Below the pieces are notes generated by a model, which was not told the DNA's origin, ran no database searches, and saw only the letters and a list, made by a program, of their open reading frames with translations. Shown piece after piece: positions 25,698-34,110 of a stretch of DNA of 64,000 bases. The stretch's first letter is position 1. Every line of letters begins with the position of its first letter. Source of the stretch: a candidate division KSB1 bacterium (GTDB taxonomy: Bacteria; Electryoneota; RPQS01); assembly GCA_016214895.1 (NCBI GenBank), contig JACRMR010000025.1, forward strand, positions 62,001 through 126,000. The letters run 5' to 3'. A program made the position numbers and the translations under genes.

Positions 25698-26222
25698 CTA
25701 GATGACAAGAGTCCGGATACTCATTCCCGGTTTCGGAACATCCGGAGCACAACCGCTGACTTCGCTGCTAATCTCCAGCGCAAGAGATGTCCATTGGGAA
25801 GCCCTATTGCTCGCCCCAAAATGTGAATGGCGTTTCAAGAGCACTTGAAAACGTGCGTACGTTGCCGACGTAAGGAAGGTTCCACTAAGTGGGTACTGTG
25901 CAGTGAAGGAGTCAGGTTGCCCCACATCTGGAAGTCCGAACAGCACTGCGGGCCGAGTCATGCCGCACCCAACGAGTAGCCATGCTGTTTTGCCAATTCC
26001 TGGCAGAATAGCCGCACATGAACCAGGGGCTGCCCAATGTGGACATCCCCTTCGGTTGCAGAACCGGTATGCCAACTGATTCGCTAATAATCCCGGCAGA
26101 TTGCAATTGTCTGCCGATTGTGACGTCTTGCCGACGAACCACAGATCGCTCCCCATCGCCTTTGAATCGGGACTGTCCCAAATTCGTCTTTTTCGGTTTT
26201 TAAGATCAATAATATCAACCAT
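25698..26222 (-). CDS. Doubtful hypothetical ORF, 174 aa
   Basis: An ATG-started frame fills the gap between the anti-sigma gene and the tRNA fragment. It has no recognised motif, is unusually rich in Cys, Trp and Ser, and no ribosome binding site is visible. The end (QWTSLALEISSEVSG) is vaguely like the edge of a fibronectin-type domain. It could be a decayed gene at the island border. Otherwise this stretch of about 530 bases holds nothing I can name. Confidence 0.28.
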   Translation of the reverse strand: MVDIIDLKNRKRRIWDSPDSKAMGSDLWFVGKTSQSADNCNLPGLLANQLAYRFCNRRGCPHWAAPGSCAAILPGIGKTAWLLVGCGMTRPAVLFGLPDVGQPDSFTAQYPLSGTFLTSATYARFQVLLKRHSHFGASNRASQWTSLALEISSEVSGCAPDVPKPGMSIRTLVI

Positions 26223-26227
26223 GCGCT

Positions 26228-26277
26228 GCTGACTCTTAATCAGTGGGTTCCAGGTTCAAGTCCTGGTGGGTGCACCA
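26228..26277 (+). tRNA. 3' half of tRNA-Lys(CTT), attachment-site scar
   Basis: The anticodon arm (GCTGA-CTCTTAA-TCAGT, anticodon CTT), variable loop, T arm (CCAGG-TTCAAGT-CCTGG), acceptor 3' strand TGGGTGC, discriminator A and encoded CCA are all present. The 5' acceptor strand (expected GCACCCA) and D arm are missing: sequence before 26228 has no match. Integrases that use tRNA genes leave exactly such a 3' fragment at the far end of the inserted element, while the full tRNA is rebuilt at the near end. The element would therefore lie to the left. Confidence 0.82.
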
Positions 26278-26282
26278 GCTAA

Positions 26283-26311
26283 AAGCCCGTAGGTCAATGA
26301 CTTACGGGCTT
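26283..26311 (+). terminator. Terminator following the tRNA fragment
   Basis: AAGCCCGTA and TACGGGCTT pair perfectly around an 11-nt loop, followed by GTTGTTTG. It starts five bases after the tRNA CCA end, where a tRNA terminator is expected, which supports the right side being the original chromosomal flank. Confidence 0.75.
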
Positions 26312-27111
26312 GTTGTTTGCCTGCATGTTGATCGGATGAACCGATGCAAGTCTATATTTTGAGAACTGGTGACAAGGATTTTGTCTACGATTTGTCTCTA
26401 TAGACTGGGCTACTCCCATTTTTAGCCACGGGATCCGAGTAGTCTGGGCGGCGGGGGCGGCTTGGTTGTATTGAAGTCCGGATTCGACGGGCGGACGGTA
26501 GCTGAGCGCCGAGGGTAACGGCTCCTGGTTGTAGTCGAGTTCGATAAAGCACTGGATTTGCCCTCGTGCCTTTTCCGGCGTACGGTAGTCGGACAGATAG
26601 ACTTCTTCTTCCTTCAAGGTCTTAATGAAGCTGTTCAGCAACGGCATTGTCGTAGGGATTGCCTTTCCGGCTCATGCTGATCGTGATCCCGTGCTGCTGC
26701 AGCCGATCGGTGTAGTCACGGCAAGCATGCTGCATGCCGCGATCACGGTGATGGATCAGCTCCGGCGGGGGGGGGGGGCCGTCGCTCCTTCAGGGCCATC
26801 GTCCGCCGTGGACGACCGGTAGTAGCAGGCGCTGCGCGGCCGATCCAACAGCGCACATCCTTCTTGCGCGGTGAGACTCCCGCGTTTGGACGCAATGGCT
26901 TGGGCGACGCTCTATGGTTCCTGCCGGCGGGCCGTTCTATTAAGAACTCAATCTGCTCTTCCTTCTTTCCCACCAGCCGCTGCAGATCCGCCACCTGTTG
27001 CTCCAGCGCCCGCACCGCCGCCGGCGCGGCAATCGAGAACCGTAGTGTCACATTGCAGCCGGACCAACAACGCCCGCGGAATGATGCCGTGGGCGTATGT
27101 GCTACATTCAA
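26294..27111 (-). pseudogene. Decayed IS3-family transposase remnant
   Basis: Fragments of both IS3 genes survive on the minus strand. Near 27000 an OrfA leucine-zipper end is readable (VRALEQQVADLQRLVGKKEEQIEFL). Near 26780-26620 OrfB continues with HRDRGMQHACRDYTDRLQQHG, then SRKGNPYDNAVAE. A one-base shift then leads to SFIKTLKEEEVYLSDYRTPEKA and YRPPVE. Most of the OrfB catalytic core is deleted, and a run of about 12 G bases (around 26764-26776) sits at the deletion point. The rest of the interval to 27350 has no gene. Confidence 0.68.
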
Positions 27112-27296
27112 GGCTCCGCACCCTATGGTCAGTTCATCGGGCGTTCGCGAGGCGTGCTACCTACAGTGGGGTCAGCAGTATTGTCTAAATTGCAATATTA
27201 TAATGGCGACATTATTATAATTCTGGCTTTATCATATACTGACAAACGATAACTTATTATTATTAATAGAATAATGAAAATGGACATTTCCTACGG

Positions 27297-27325
27297 TTGA
27301 CTTTTTACTTCGTGCACATTATATT
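27297..27325 (+). promoter_or_regulatory. Promoter of the MarR-trehalose operon
   Basis: TTGACT (27297-27302), a 17-bp spacer, then TATATT (27320-27325), 26 bases before the marR start. The same pair of hexamers with the same spacing occurs at 33900 and 57004. Confidence 0.68.
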
Positions 27326-27351
27326 ATTCGCATCAACCCGAGGAACCAGAA

Positions 27352-27891
27352 ATGACGGCGGATGAAGCCATTTGCGATCAGGTCGTTAGCGCGCTGCGCG
27401 GAATCTCACGCGCACTGGAGTTGCACTACAGACAGCTGCTGCGGGACTACGGGCTTTCCGGCCCACAAATCATCGTCTTGAAGGCCGTAAAGACTGCGGG
27501 AAGGCGTCCCATCAGCGACGTCGCCCGCCGTGTTCACCTCAGTCACGCGACGGTCACGGCGATTATTGACCGCCTGGAGCGAAAAGGCCTCGTGGTGAGA
27601 TCGATCAATGCGGACGACCGACGCGAAGTCTTCATTAGCTTGACCGAAGAGGGCGAGCGGACGATCGAGCACTCGCCGGCATTGCTCCACGAGCAATTTA
27701 TCAAGGAGTTCACCGGACTCGACCGCTGGGAGCAAAACCAGATTCTCGCGTCGCTGCAACGTGTCGCGAAGATGATCGGCGCGCCTGAACAACCCGCACC
27801 GCTGCTCTCGATTGCGCCGCTCGGAGACGAAAGCCAGGCCCCGTCCGCCTCGACGGCAGGAAAGCCCACTCCCCAGCAGAGCCACCGATGA
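27352..27891 (+). CDS. MarR family transcriptional regulator
   Basis: 179 residues. A winged-helix domain at about 35-105 has the MarR signature: GLSGPQIIVLKAV, RRPISDVARRVHLSHATVTAIIDRLERKGLV, then the wing SINADDRREVFISLTEEG. A dimerisation helix follows, and a proline- and serine-rich tail of about 35 residues is extra. It heads the trehalose operon, with ATGA overlap into the next gene, and probably regulates it in response to a small ligand that cannot be named here. Confidence 0.87.
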   Translation: MTADEAICDQVVSALRGISRALELHYRQLLRDYGLSGPQIIVLKAVKTAGRRPISDVARRVHLSHATVTAIIDRLERKGLVVRSINADDRREVFISLTEEGERTIEHSPALLHEQFIKEFTGLDRWEQNQILASLQRVAKMIGAPEQPAPLLSIAPLGDESQAPSASTAGKPTPQQSHR

Positions 27892-28571
27892 ACACGGAGC
27901 CTTTTCGCGTCAAGGACTGCTCACTCATTGCCTTGTCCACCGGCAAACACGCCCGCAGTCTGCGAGAATTCGCCACGCATCTGCAGTCGGTACCCATCGC
28001 CAGCGTTTATCATCATTTCTGGGGTACCCGCCTGCAGCCGCGATTCGACGAACCGGAATACCAAAACGATCTCGCGTCGTGGGTCCGCCATGGGCTGCAC
28101 GATCCTGTGCTTTCAGAACAGCTTGCGGTTCTTGATCCCACGGACTATCCCGATCTGGAAGAGCTCAGGCGCGACGTTGTCGATATTATCGAACAGCGGC
28201 TGGCCAGCGATGATCGTGTCTCGTGGGTGCAGGCACAATACCCGTTCTCATTTGTGCTTGCCCAAACGGTCATTTTCGATTCCACGATTCGGATCGCGTC
28301 ACCGGAGGAATTCGCGAGCGCGATGCCGCGGCTGACTCTGGGAAGCGTGTTCTTCCATTTTATCGATGCCCGCCGCCGGCCGTTCGTCAGGATGGACGAT
28401 TTCCGGACTTGGTTGACAACGTATTGGCCCGGCTACGACGGTTTGATCCAAGCCCTCGCGGATGTGGAGCCCTACTTCTGCACGCTGGCGGAGCTGCGTG
28501 ATCGCCTGACAAACTCATGTCGAGACTATTTCGCCGGAGGAATCGATGGTCGCCAAACTCGACCAGTATAG
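27888..28571 (+). CDS. DUF5752 family protein
   Basis: 227 residues, no signal peptide or membrane helix. The start FRVKDCSLIALSTGKHARSL, then the central YHHFWGTRLQPRFDEPEYQNDLASW and the FFHFIDARRR motif match my recollection of DUF5752, a family found beside trehalose and glucosylglycerate-type genes in bacteria and archaea. Its role is unknown. It overlaps marR by 4 nt and treT by 26 nt, so it is firmly part of the operon. Confidence 0.72.
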   Translation: MNTEPFRVKDCSLIALSTGKHARSLREFATHLQSVPIASVYHHFWGTRLQPRFDEPEYQNDLASWVRHGLHDPVLSEQLAVLDPTDYPDLEELRRDVVDIIEQRLASDDRVSWVQAQYPFSFVLAQTVIFDSTIRIASPEEFASAMPRLTLGSVFFHFIDARRRPFVRMDDFRTWLTTYWPGYDGLIQALADVEPYFCTLAELRDRLTNSCRDYFAGGIDGRQTRPV

Positions 28572-29790
28572 CGCGGTTGCCGGAGAGGAGTCCGTAGCGC
28601 ACTTGCGGCAACTGGCCGCCCCGCTGCGAGGGCTGCACATGGTGCACGTGAACAGTACGCGGCAAGGCGGCGGAGTGGCCGAAATCCTCGAGCGTTTGGT
28701 GCCACTCATGAATGAGCTGGGGATTGATGCCAAGTGGGAGGTTGTGCACGGCAACAGCGAGTTCTATGCCTGCACCAAGCAGTTCCACAACGGGCTGCAA
28801 GGCAACTCCGTGGAACCATCGGTGCGGCAATTGCGCGCATTCGAGCAGGTGAACCAGGAGAATGCCGAACGGCTGCGAGCCACGCTGGAGTCCGCCGACA
28901 TCGTTTTCATCCACGATCCCCAGCCGGCACCGCTCTTGAAGAGCTTTGCAGCTCGGAAAGGCAAGTGGGTGTGGCGCTGCCACATCGATGTCAGCAGGCC
29001 GCAGCGCACGATCTGGAAGTACTTGCGCCAGTTTGTCGAGGCCTATGATGCAAGCATCTGGTCGCTGGCGACTTTCGCCCAACCCCTTGGTCATCCGCAG
29101 TTTCTGATCGCGCCCAGCATCGATCCCCTGAGCGAGAAGAATACGGTCTTGGATAACGCCGAAATCAATGCGACCGCCAATCGCTATGACATCGATCGCA
29201 GCCGCCCGCTAATTGTCCAGATCTCACGATTCGATCGATTCAAAGATCCACTCGGGGTGGTGCAAGCCTATCGACTCGCGAAACACCAGGTTCCCGGCCT
29301 ACAACTCGTCTTGGCCGGGGGCGGTGCAACCGACGACCCCGAGGGCGAGACCGTACTGTCGGAGGTTCGGGCGGCGGCCGGTGACGATCCGGACATTCAC
29401 GTCATCCTGCTGCCCCCTGACGCACACCGCACGATCAACGCGCTGCAGCGCCTGGCGGATGTCGCAGTTCAGAAGTCGCTCAAGGAAGGATTCGGACTCA
29501 CAGTAACGGAGTCAATGTGGAAACATAAACCAGTGTTGGGTGGAGACGCCGGCGGAATCCGGTTGCAGGTGATTGACCATCATACGGGATTTCTGGTCAG
29601 CACGCCCGAAGGAGTCGCCTTACGACTTCGTTACCTGTTGGACAACCGTGATCGACTGAGAGAGATGGGGCTGAAAGCGCACGAGTTCGTCCGCCACAAT
29701 TTTTTGTTGACGCGCCATTTGCGTGAATACCTGACCATCATGGTTGCGGTCATGAACAATGTCCCCGGACAAATCGAGTTGGCATCATGA
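28546..29790 (+). CDS. treT: Trehalose glycosyltransferring synthase (TreT-like, GT4)
   Basis: 414 residues with a GT-B fold. GGAGGAATCG precedes ATG 28546. The N-terminal domain has MVHVNSTRQGGGVAEILERL and WEVVHGNSEFYACTKQFHN, characteristic of TreT; the C-terminal domain has IVQISRFDRFKDPLGV (donor site) and KEGFGLTVTESMWKHKP, the GT4 E-x7-E region. TreT makes trehalose reversibly from glucose and an NDP-glucose. It overlaps otsB by ATGA. Confidence 0.82.
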   Translation: MVAKLDQYSAVAGEESVAHLRQLAAPLRGLHMVHVNSTRQGGGVAEILERLVPLMNELGIDAKWEVVHGNSEFYACTKQFHNGLQGNSVEPSVRQLRAFEQVNQENAERLRATLESADIVFIHDPQPAPLLKSFAARKGKWVWRCHIDVSRPQRTIWKYLRQFVEAYDASIWSLATFAQPLGHPQFLIAPSIDPLSEKNTVLDNAEINATANRYDIDRSRPLIVQISRFDRFKDPLGVVQAYRLAKHQVPGLQLVLAGGGATDDPEGETVLSEVRAAAGDDPDIHVILLPPDAHRTINALQRLADVAVQKSLKEGFGLTVTESMWKHKPVLGGDAGGIRLQVIDHHTGFLVSTPEGVALRLRYLLDNRDRLREMGLKAHEFVRHNFLLTRHLREYLTIMVAVMNNVPGQIELAS

Positions 29791-30584
29791 TTCTCGTGAA
29801 GCCACCCGCGCAGCCCGTCGAAGGGATTCCCGGCTTCTGGGATCGAGTGCGACGGGCTCCGCGTCGCTTTCTGGGGTTGGACTATGATGGAACGCTGGCT
29901 CCGTTCAAGATCGAGCGGATGAAAGCCCGACCCTTGCCGGGGACGGAGCAGCTCGTGACCACCATTGCCCGCGACGCTTCAACCCGCGTGGCTGTGCTGT
30001 CCGGACGCCCCATCTCAGAACTACTGAAGCTGCTGGGTCCATTGGAAATCGAAATGGCCGGGGCGCACGGTTGGGAGTTACGCAGGGCAGGCGGAGGGAT
30101 AGTGAGGCGGCTGCCAGAGTCGCCGCAGTCGGACGGACTTGAGGCGGCGTATCTGCGCGCTCAGGACACGACCTATCGACCCAAGCTCGAGCGCAAGGTC
30201 GCCAGTCTCGCCTTTCACTCACGAGGTGCGCTGGAGCAGTCCGTTGGGGAAGAGACCATCAAAGGCCTGTGGCTACCGATCGCCCTCGAATATGGATTGG
30301 AGCTACGCGAGTTCAACGGTGGCATCGAGCTTCGAGCACCGGGCTTCAACAAAGGAACTGCATTGCTCGAACTGCTGAAAACCGAGCCGAATGACAGCTT
30401 CGTCGTGTACATCGGGGATGACGACACGGATGAAGATGCGTTCGAAGCGCTGAAGGGGCGGGGATTAGGCCTCAGGGTCGGCGGCTACGGTTTGCGAACC
30501 GCTGCGGCGGGGCGCTTGGCTAACTGCGAAGCGGTGCAGGACTTCTTGCGTATGTGGTGTCCAACGACTCCGGCCGGCAGATAA
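29787..30584 (+). CDS. otsB: Trehalose-6-phosphate phosphatase
   Basis: 265 residues, HAD superfamily. Motif I is FLGLDYDGTLAPF near residue 32 with nucleophile and acid Asp; motif II is VAVLSGRPISEL; motif IV is VYIGDDDTDEDAFEAL near 212. The cap domain lies between. It removes phosphate from trehalose-6-phosphate made by the next gene. Ten bases separate it from otsA. Confidence 0.9.
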   Translation: MILVKPPAQPVEGIPGFWDRVRRAPRRFLGLDYDGTLAPFKIERMKARPLPGTEQLVTTIARDASTRVAVLSGRPISELLKLLGPLEIEMAGAHGWELRRAGGGIVRRLPESPQSDGLEAAYLRAQDTTYRPKLERKVASLAFHSRGALEQSVGEETIKGLWLPIALEYGLELREFNGGIELRAPGFNKGTALLELLKTEPNDSFVVYIGDDDTDEDAFEALKGRGLGLRVGGYGLRTAAAGRLANCEAVQDFLRMWCPTTPAGR

Positions 30585-30594
30585 GGAGGTTCCC

Positions 30595-32061
30595 GTGAAC
30601 TCGATGACCCATCGTCTATTTATCGTATCCAATCGATTACCTGTGGTGGTGAACCGGGATGGCTCAGGTCGGGTCAACGTCGAGCGAGGTGCGGGAGGGC
30701 TGGTGACGGCCCTGCGCCCCGTGATCCGTCGCCACCCCAGTGTCTGGTTTGGCTGGCCGGGCTGCGAGGGAGACGGCGAGGTCCGCGAGGTGGTCCGGCA
30801 GCACGGGGTGGATGCGGGATACGACCTGCACAGCATTGATTTGACGCCGACGGAGGTTAATCTCTATTACAACGGCTTCTCGAACGAAGTGTTGTGGCCG
30901 CTGTTTCATGACTTCATCTGGCTCTGCAATTTCGATCCGGACTACTGGCCGGCCTATGAGTCCGTGAACGCCAAATTCGCTGCGGCCGTGGCGGCGCAGA
31001 TTCAGCCCGACGACGTCGTATGGGTACACGATTATCAACTGCTGCTGGTCGGCGCCAAATTGCGCGAACTGGAGATTCCGCACCGAGTCGGATTCTTCCT
31101 GCATATTCCGTTTCCCTCCGTCGACGGCTTCAGCAAGATTCCCTGGCGGGCCGAGCTGCTGGCCGGCCTCCTTCGCTTTGACCTGATTGGCTTTCAAACC
31201 GATCACGATGTTCGCAACTTCGTGCGCTGTGTTCAGACCTTGATTCCCGCCGCGAAGGTGCACAAAGCGGGGCGCCGGATTCGGTTGAACATCCTGCAGC
31301 GAAATGTGATCGTGGGCGCGTTTCCCATCAGCATTGACTATGACCGATTCGCGAAGCGATCACGGGATGATGATGTCGTCCAACAGGCTGCTGTGATCCG
31401 ACATCACCTCGGCGACCAACAACTGGTGTTGGGCATTGACCGTCTCGATTACACAAAGGGAATTCCCCGCCGGCTCAAAGCGTTCGCCGAGGTGCTCACC
31501 GCCTATCCCGAGCTCCGCCGGCGGATTACTTTGCTCCAAGTGATCGTTCCCAGCCGCACTGACGTATTGCGGTATCAGGCGCTGAAGGAGGACATCGAAC
31601 GATTGATTGGAGAGATCAACGGTCGCTTCACCCAGCCGGGCTGGATTCCGATCCAATACATGTATCGGACGCTCTGCGAGACCGAACTCCTCGCTTACTT
31701 TCACTCCGCGGACATTGCGCTAATCACCCCGCTTAAGGACGGGATGAACCTCGTGGCAAAGGAGTACTGTGTGGCTAACGCTGCCGGCACCGGCGTGTTG
31801 ATTCTGAGTGAATTCGCGGGAGCGGCAGCCCAGCTTTCGACCGAGGCCGTGATTGTCAATCCGTTCGACAAGAAGATGACGGCAGCGGCGATTCATCACG
31901 CGTTTGAGATGGCTACGGCGGATCGCGTTCGACGCATGCAGAACCTAAGGCGACTGGTACGCCGAGATAACGTCTTCAAGTGGGCGGATGATTTTCTGGC
32001 CGAGCTGAGGGCCACAGCGGCGCGGGACAGCGTCACCCACGCTGCCCGGGCGATCGATTAG
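30595..32061 (+). CDS. otsA: Trehalose-6-phosphate synthase (GT20)
   Basis: 488 residues, full length. The GTG start at 30595 follows a strong AAGGAGG. GT20 landmarks: LFIVSNRLPVVV at the N-terminus, WFGWPGCEG, VWVHDYQLLLVGAKLRE, GIDRLDYTKGIPRRLKAF (donor phosphate-binding Arg and Lys) and TPLKDGMNLVAKEY. It makes trehalose-6-phosphate from UDP- (or another NDP-) glucose and glucose-6-phosphate. With otsB and treT the operon encodes two independent trehalose routes, probably for osmotic or desiccation stress. Confidence 0.92.
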   Translation: MNSMTHRLFIVSNRLPVVVNRDGSGRVNVERGAGGLVTALRPVIRRHPSVWFGWPGCEGDGEVREVVRQHGVDAGYDLHSIDLTPTEVNLYYNGFSNEVLWPLFHDFIWLCNFDPDYWPAYESVNAKFAAAVAAQIQPDDVVWVHDYQLLLVGAKLRELEIPHRVGFFLHIPFPSVDGFSKIPWRAELLAGLLRFDLIGFQTDHDVRNFVRCVQTLIPAAKVHKAGRRIRLNILQRNVIVGAFPISIDYDRFAKRSRDDDVVQQAAVIRHHLGDQQLVLGIDRLDYTKGIPRRLKAFAEVLTAYPELRRRITLLQVIVPSRTDVLRYQALKEDIERLIGEINGRFTQPGWIPIQYMYRTLCETELLAYFHSADIALITPLKDGMNLVAKEYCVANAAGTGVLILSEFAGAAAQLSTEAVIVNPFDKKMTAAAIHHAFEMATADRVRRMQNLRRLVRRDNVFKWADDFLAELRATAARDSVTHAARAID

Positions 32062-32098
32062 TTCAGGCACCCCGCACTCAGGCACGTTACCATCCATC

Positions 32099-32485
32099 AT
32101 GACACTTAATTTCTCCAGCCCGAGTTGGATTCACAGCGTGGTCGTCATTCTGGCAGCCGGGGCGGCGGGATGCGTATTGGGTTATGCGATTGAGCGGATC
32201 GTGCTCAAACGCTTACACACGTTCGCACTGCGATCAGCGTGGAGCGGGGACGAGATTATGCTCGACGGTCTGAAGGGCTTCGTGACGGTCTGGGGAGCGC
32301 TGGCGGGGCTCTACCTGGGTCTGTTGACGGCCGACTTCGAGTTGCCTGCCGCTTCGCACCTCGGACGAGCGTTGATCGCCGTGGTCATAGTGACCGTCAC
32401 GCTGGCCGCGGCCGAAGCGGGCGAAGATAACCGTGCGCTGGGCGAACATCGCGAGCGCGAACACCGGTCACCACGGCATGGATAA
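32099..32485 (+). pseudogene. Truncated MscS-like mechanosensitive channel
   Basis: 128 residues that resemble only the N-terminal membrane region of an MscS-family channel: VVVILAAGAAGCVLGYAIERIVLKRL, FVTVWGALAGLYLGL and ALIAVVIVTVTLAAAEAG. The pore helix and cytoplasmic beta domain are missing. After about residue 108 the frame turns into low-quality charged sequence, while another frame continues RAKITVRWANIASANTG for a short way, suggesting frameshift plus deletion. The antiporter gene begins 23 nt later. Confidence 0.5.
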
Positions 32486-32508
32486 TCACCTCACGGTATA
32501 GGCACCAC

Positions 32509-33687
32509 GTGACATTTGCCCTCACACCTGAATTGCAGTACGTCGTCTTGCTCTTCTCGTTGTTTGTCGTCCCGCAATTTCTGAAGCGATTTCGGGTGCC
32601 CACCCCGATTACGTGCGTGCTGCTCGGGCTGGGTGCCGGAATGGGCCTCCACATGTTTAGCGCCGATGCCACCGTCGAAATGCTGGCGTCGCTCGGCATA
32701 ATCTCACTGTTTCTCTTCGCGGGATTGGACGTGGACTTCCAGGAAATGAAGGCGGAACGTCGCATCCTGCTGCAACATGTTGTCCTGATGCTCGCCGGCT
32801 TGCTCGTGGTGGCGACGATTGTGACGCTGGCCACGGCCCTCGATTTCCGCACGGCAATTCTGGTTGCTCTGGCTTTGCTTACACCTTCGACCGGGTTCAT
32901 TCTCGAATCGCTGAGTTCGTTTGCGACCACTCAGCAGGAAAGGTTCTGGATCCGATCGCTTGCATTAGGCGCGGAATTGGTTGCCCTGGGCGTGTTCTTC
33001 GTCGTGTTGCAGTCGTTCAGTGTTCGACAATTCAGCCTGTCGATTCTCGCGCTGGTCGCGCTGATCGTAATCGTCCCGGTGGTCTTTTGGCTATTTGCGA
33101 AGACCGTCGTGCGATACGCGCCCAAGTCGGAATTTGCCTTCCTGTTGATGGTCGCCCTGGTCAGCGCGTACGTCACCCGTGAACTCGGCGTCTATTACCT
33201 GGTGGGGGCGTTCATTGTGGGAGTCGTGGCGCAACGGTTCCGGTTGCGGTTGCCCTCGCTCGTGTCGGACAACATGTTGCACGCGGTAGAAGTGTTCGCC
33301 TCGGTGTTCATCCCGGTCTACTTCTTCAAGGCCGGTTTGCACATCCAGCAAGCCGATCTCAGCCTTCGGGCAGCCGGCATTGGACTGCTGTGTCTTGCCG
33401 CCATTGTCCCACTCAGATTGTTGATGACCGCGCTGCATCGTCGCATCGCGCTCGGGGAGCACCTGCGCCGCGGATTGCGCATCAGCGTGGCGATCATCCC
33501 GACCCTGGTGTTCTCCATTGTGATCGCCGAGATTCTGCGTGATCGCTTTGAGCTCAGCAACGAGTTATTCGGCGGGATCATCATCTACGCGCTGATTAAC
33601 ACGGTGTTGCCGACATTTGTGTTCAAGCTGCCTGCTCCCGAGCTGGACCGGGCGGGAAAGATCACCGAGGATGCGAAGGCCGGTTAA
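32509..33687 (+). CDS. Cation:proton antiporter (CPA2/KefB type)
   Basis: 392 residues, the membrane part only, with about 12 segments. It starts at a GTG. Landmarks: FLKRFRVPTPITCVLLGLGAG, ISLFLFAGLDVDFQEMKAER, the LVALALLTPSTGFILE region where the family has its ion-binding site, and VGAFIVGVVAQRFRL. No C-terminal TrkA-N regulatory domain is present. It exchanges Na+ or K+ for protons across the inner membrane, fitting the osmotic theme of the trehalose operon just upstream. Confidence 0.85.
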   Translation: MTFALTPELQYVVLLFSLFVVPQFLKRFRVPTPITCVLLGLGAGMGLHMFSADATVEMLASLGIISLFLFAGLDVDFQEMKAERRILLQHVVLMLAGLLVVATIVTLATALDFRTAILVALALLTPSTGFILESLSSFATTQQERFWIRSLALGAELVALGVFFVVLQSFSVRQFSLSILALVALIVIVPVVFWLFAKTVVRYAPKSEFAFLLMVALVSAYVTRELGVYYLVGAFIVGVVAQRFRLRLPSLVSDNMLHAVEVFASVFIPVYFFKAGLHIQQADLSLRAAGIGLLCLAAIVPLRLLMTALHRRIALGEHLRRGLRISVAIIPTLVFSIVIAEILRDRFELSNELFGGIIIYALINTVLPTFVFKLPAPELDRAGKITEDAKAG

Positions 33688-34110
33688 AGGAATCGCCACG
33701 ACCGGAACCGACATGATCGATCGCGTGTTCGCGGAATCTTGCTTCTCCTGAGGTCCTCAAGCTATTTTTATGTCCAACCCACGCTTACAACTAACAGTGA
33801 GACACCAGTGGTGTCTCCATGTGCCCCGTCCGGAACAACCACCGCCACCAGTCCAACTACCAAAGTGCTCAAGCAATTGTACATTTTAAGGCACAGCTAT
33901 TGACTTTTTGACCAAATTTTCGTATATTATGCTAAGCCTAAACCGATATACTCCGAGATGACCGCTTCATCAGCCAACCAGACCCCTCGATTTCACTGCA
34001 CAAGTTTCAAGTTTTCAGCAAGTAAGGCCTTGTTTGGTCAAAAAGCACTTTGCACCCCATCTCCGTCTTCATCGATTATTATCCATCCTTCATCCCTCAC
34101 CCTTCATCCC
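33688..34110. other. Gene-free stretch with inverted and tandem repeats
   Basis: No gene is convincing here. TTTTTGACCAAA (33905-33916) and TTTGGTCAAAAA (34033-34044) form a perfect 12-bp inverted repeat, the first copy overlapping the promoter spacer at 33900. A short direct repeat of CTTCATCCCTCAC is found twice near 34087-34113, at the 3' end of the DMT transporter gene. Confidence 0.4.
33900..33928 (+). promoter_or_regulatory. Orphan consensus promoter
   Basis: TTGACT, 17 bases, TATATT, pointing right. It has no evident plus-strand gene downstream: the frame from 33958 runs antisense through the DMT transporter gene and does not look coding. It may drive an antisense or small RNA. Confidence 0.5.

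Noticed and set aside
25963-25970. GCACCCA upstream of the tRNA fragment as a possible 5' acceptor strand
   Set aside because: No D arm or anticodon stem follows it at the right distance, so it is a chance match; an intron-split tRNA is not supported.
26764-26776. G homopolymer as a phase-variation tract
   Set aside because: It lies inside a decayed IS3 remnant, where no intact gene would be switched; a sequencing or deletion artefact is more likely.
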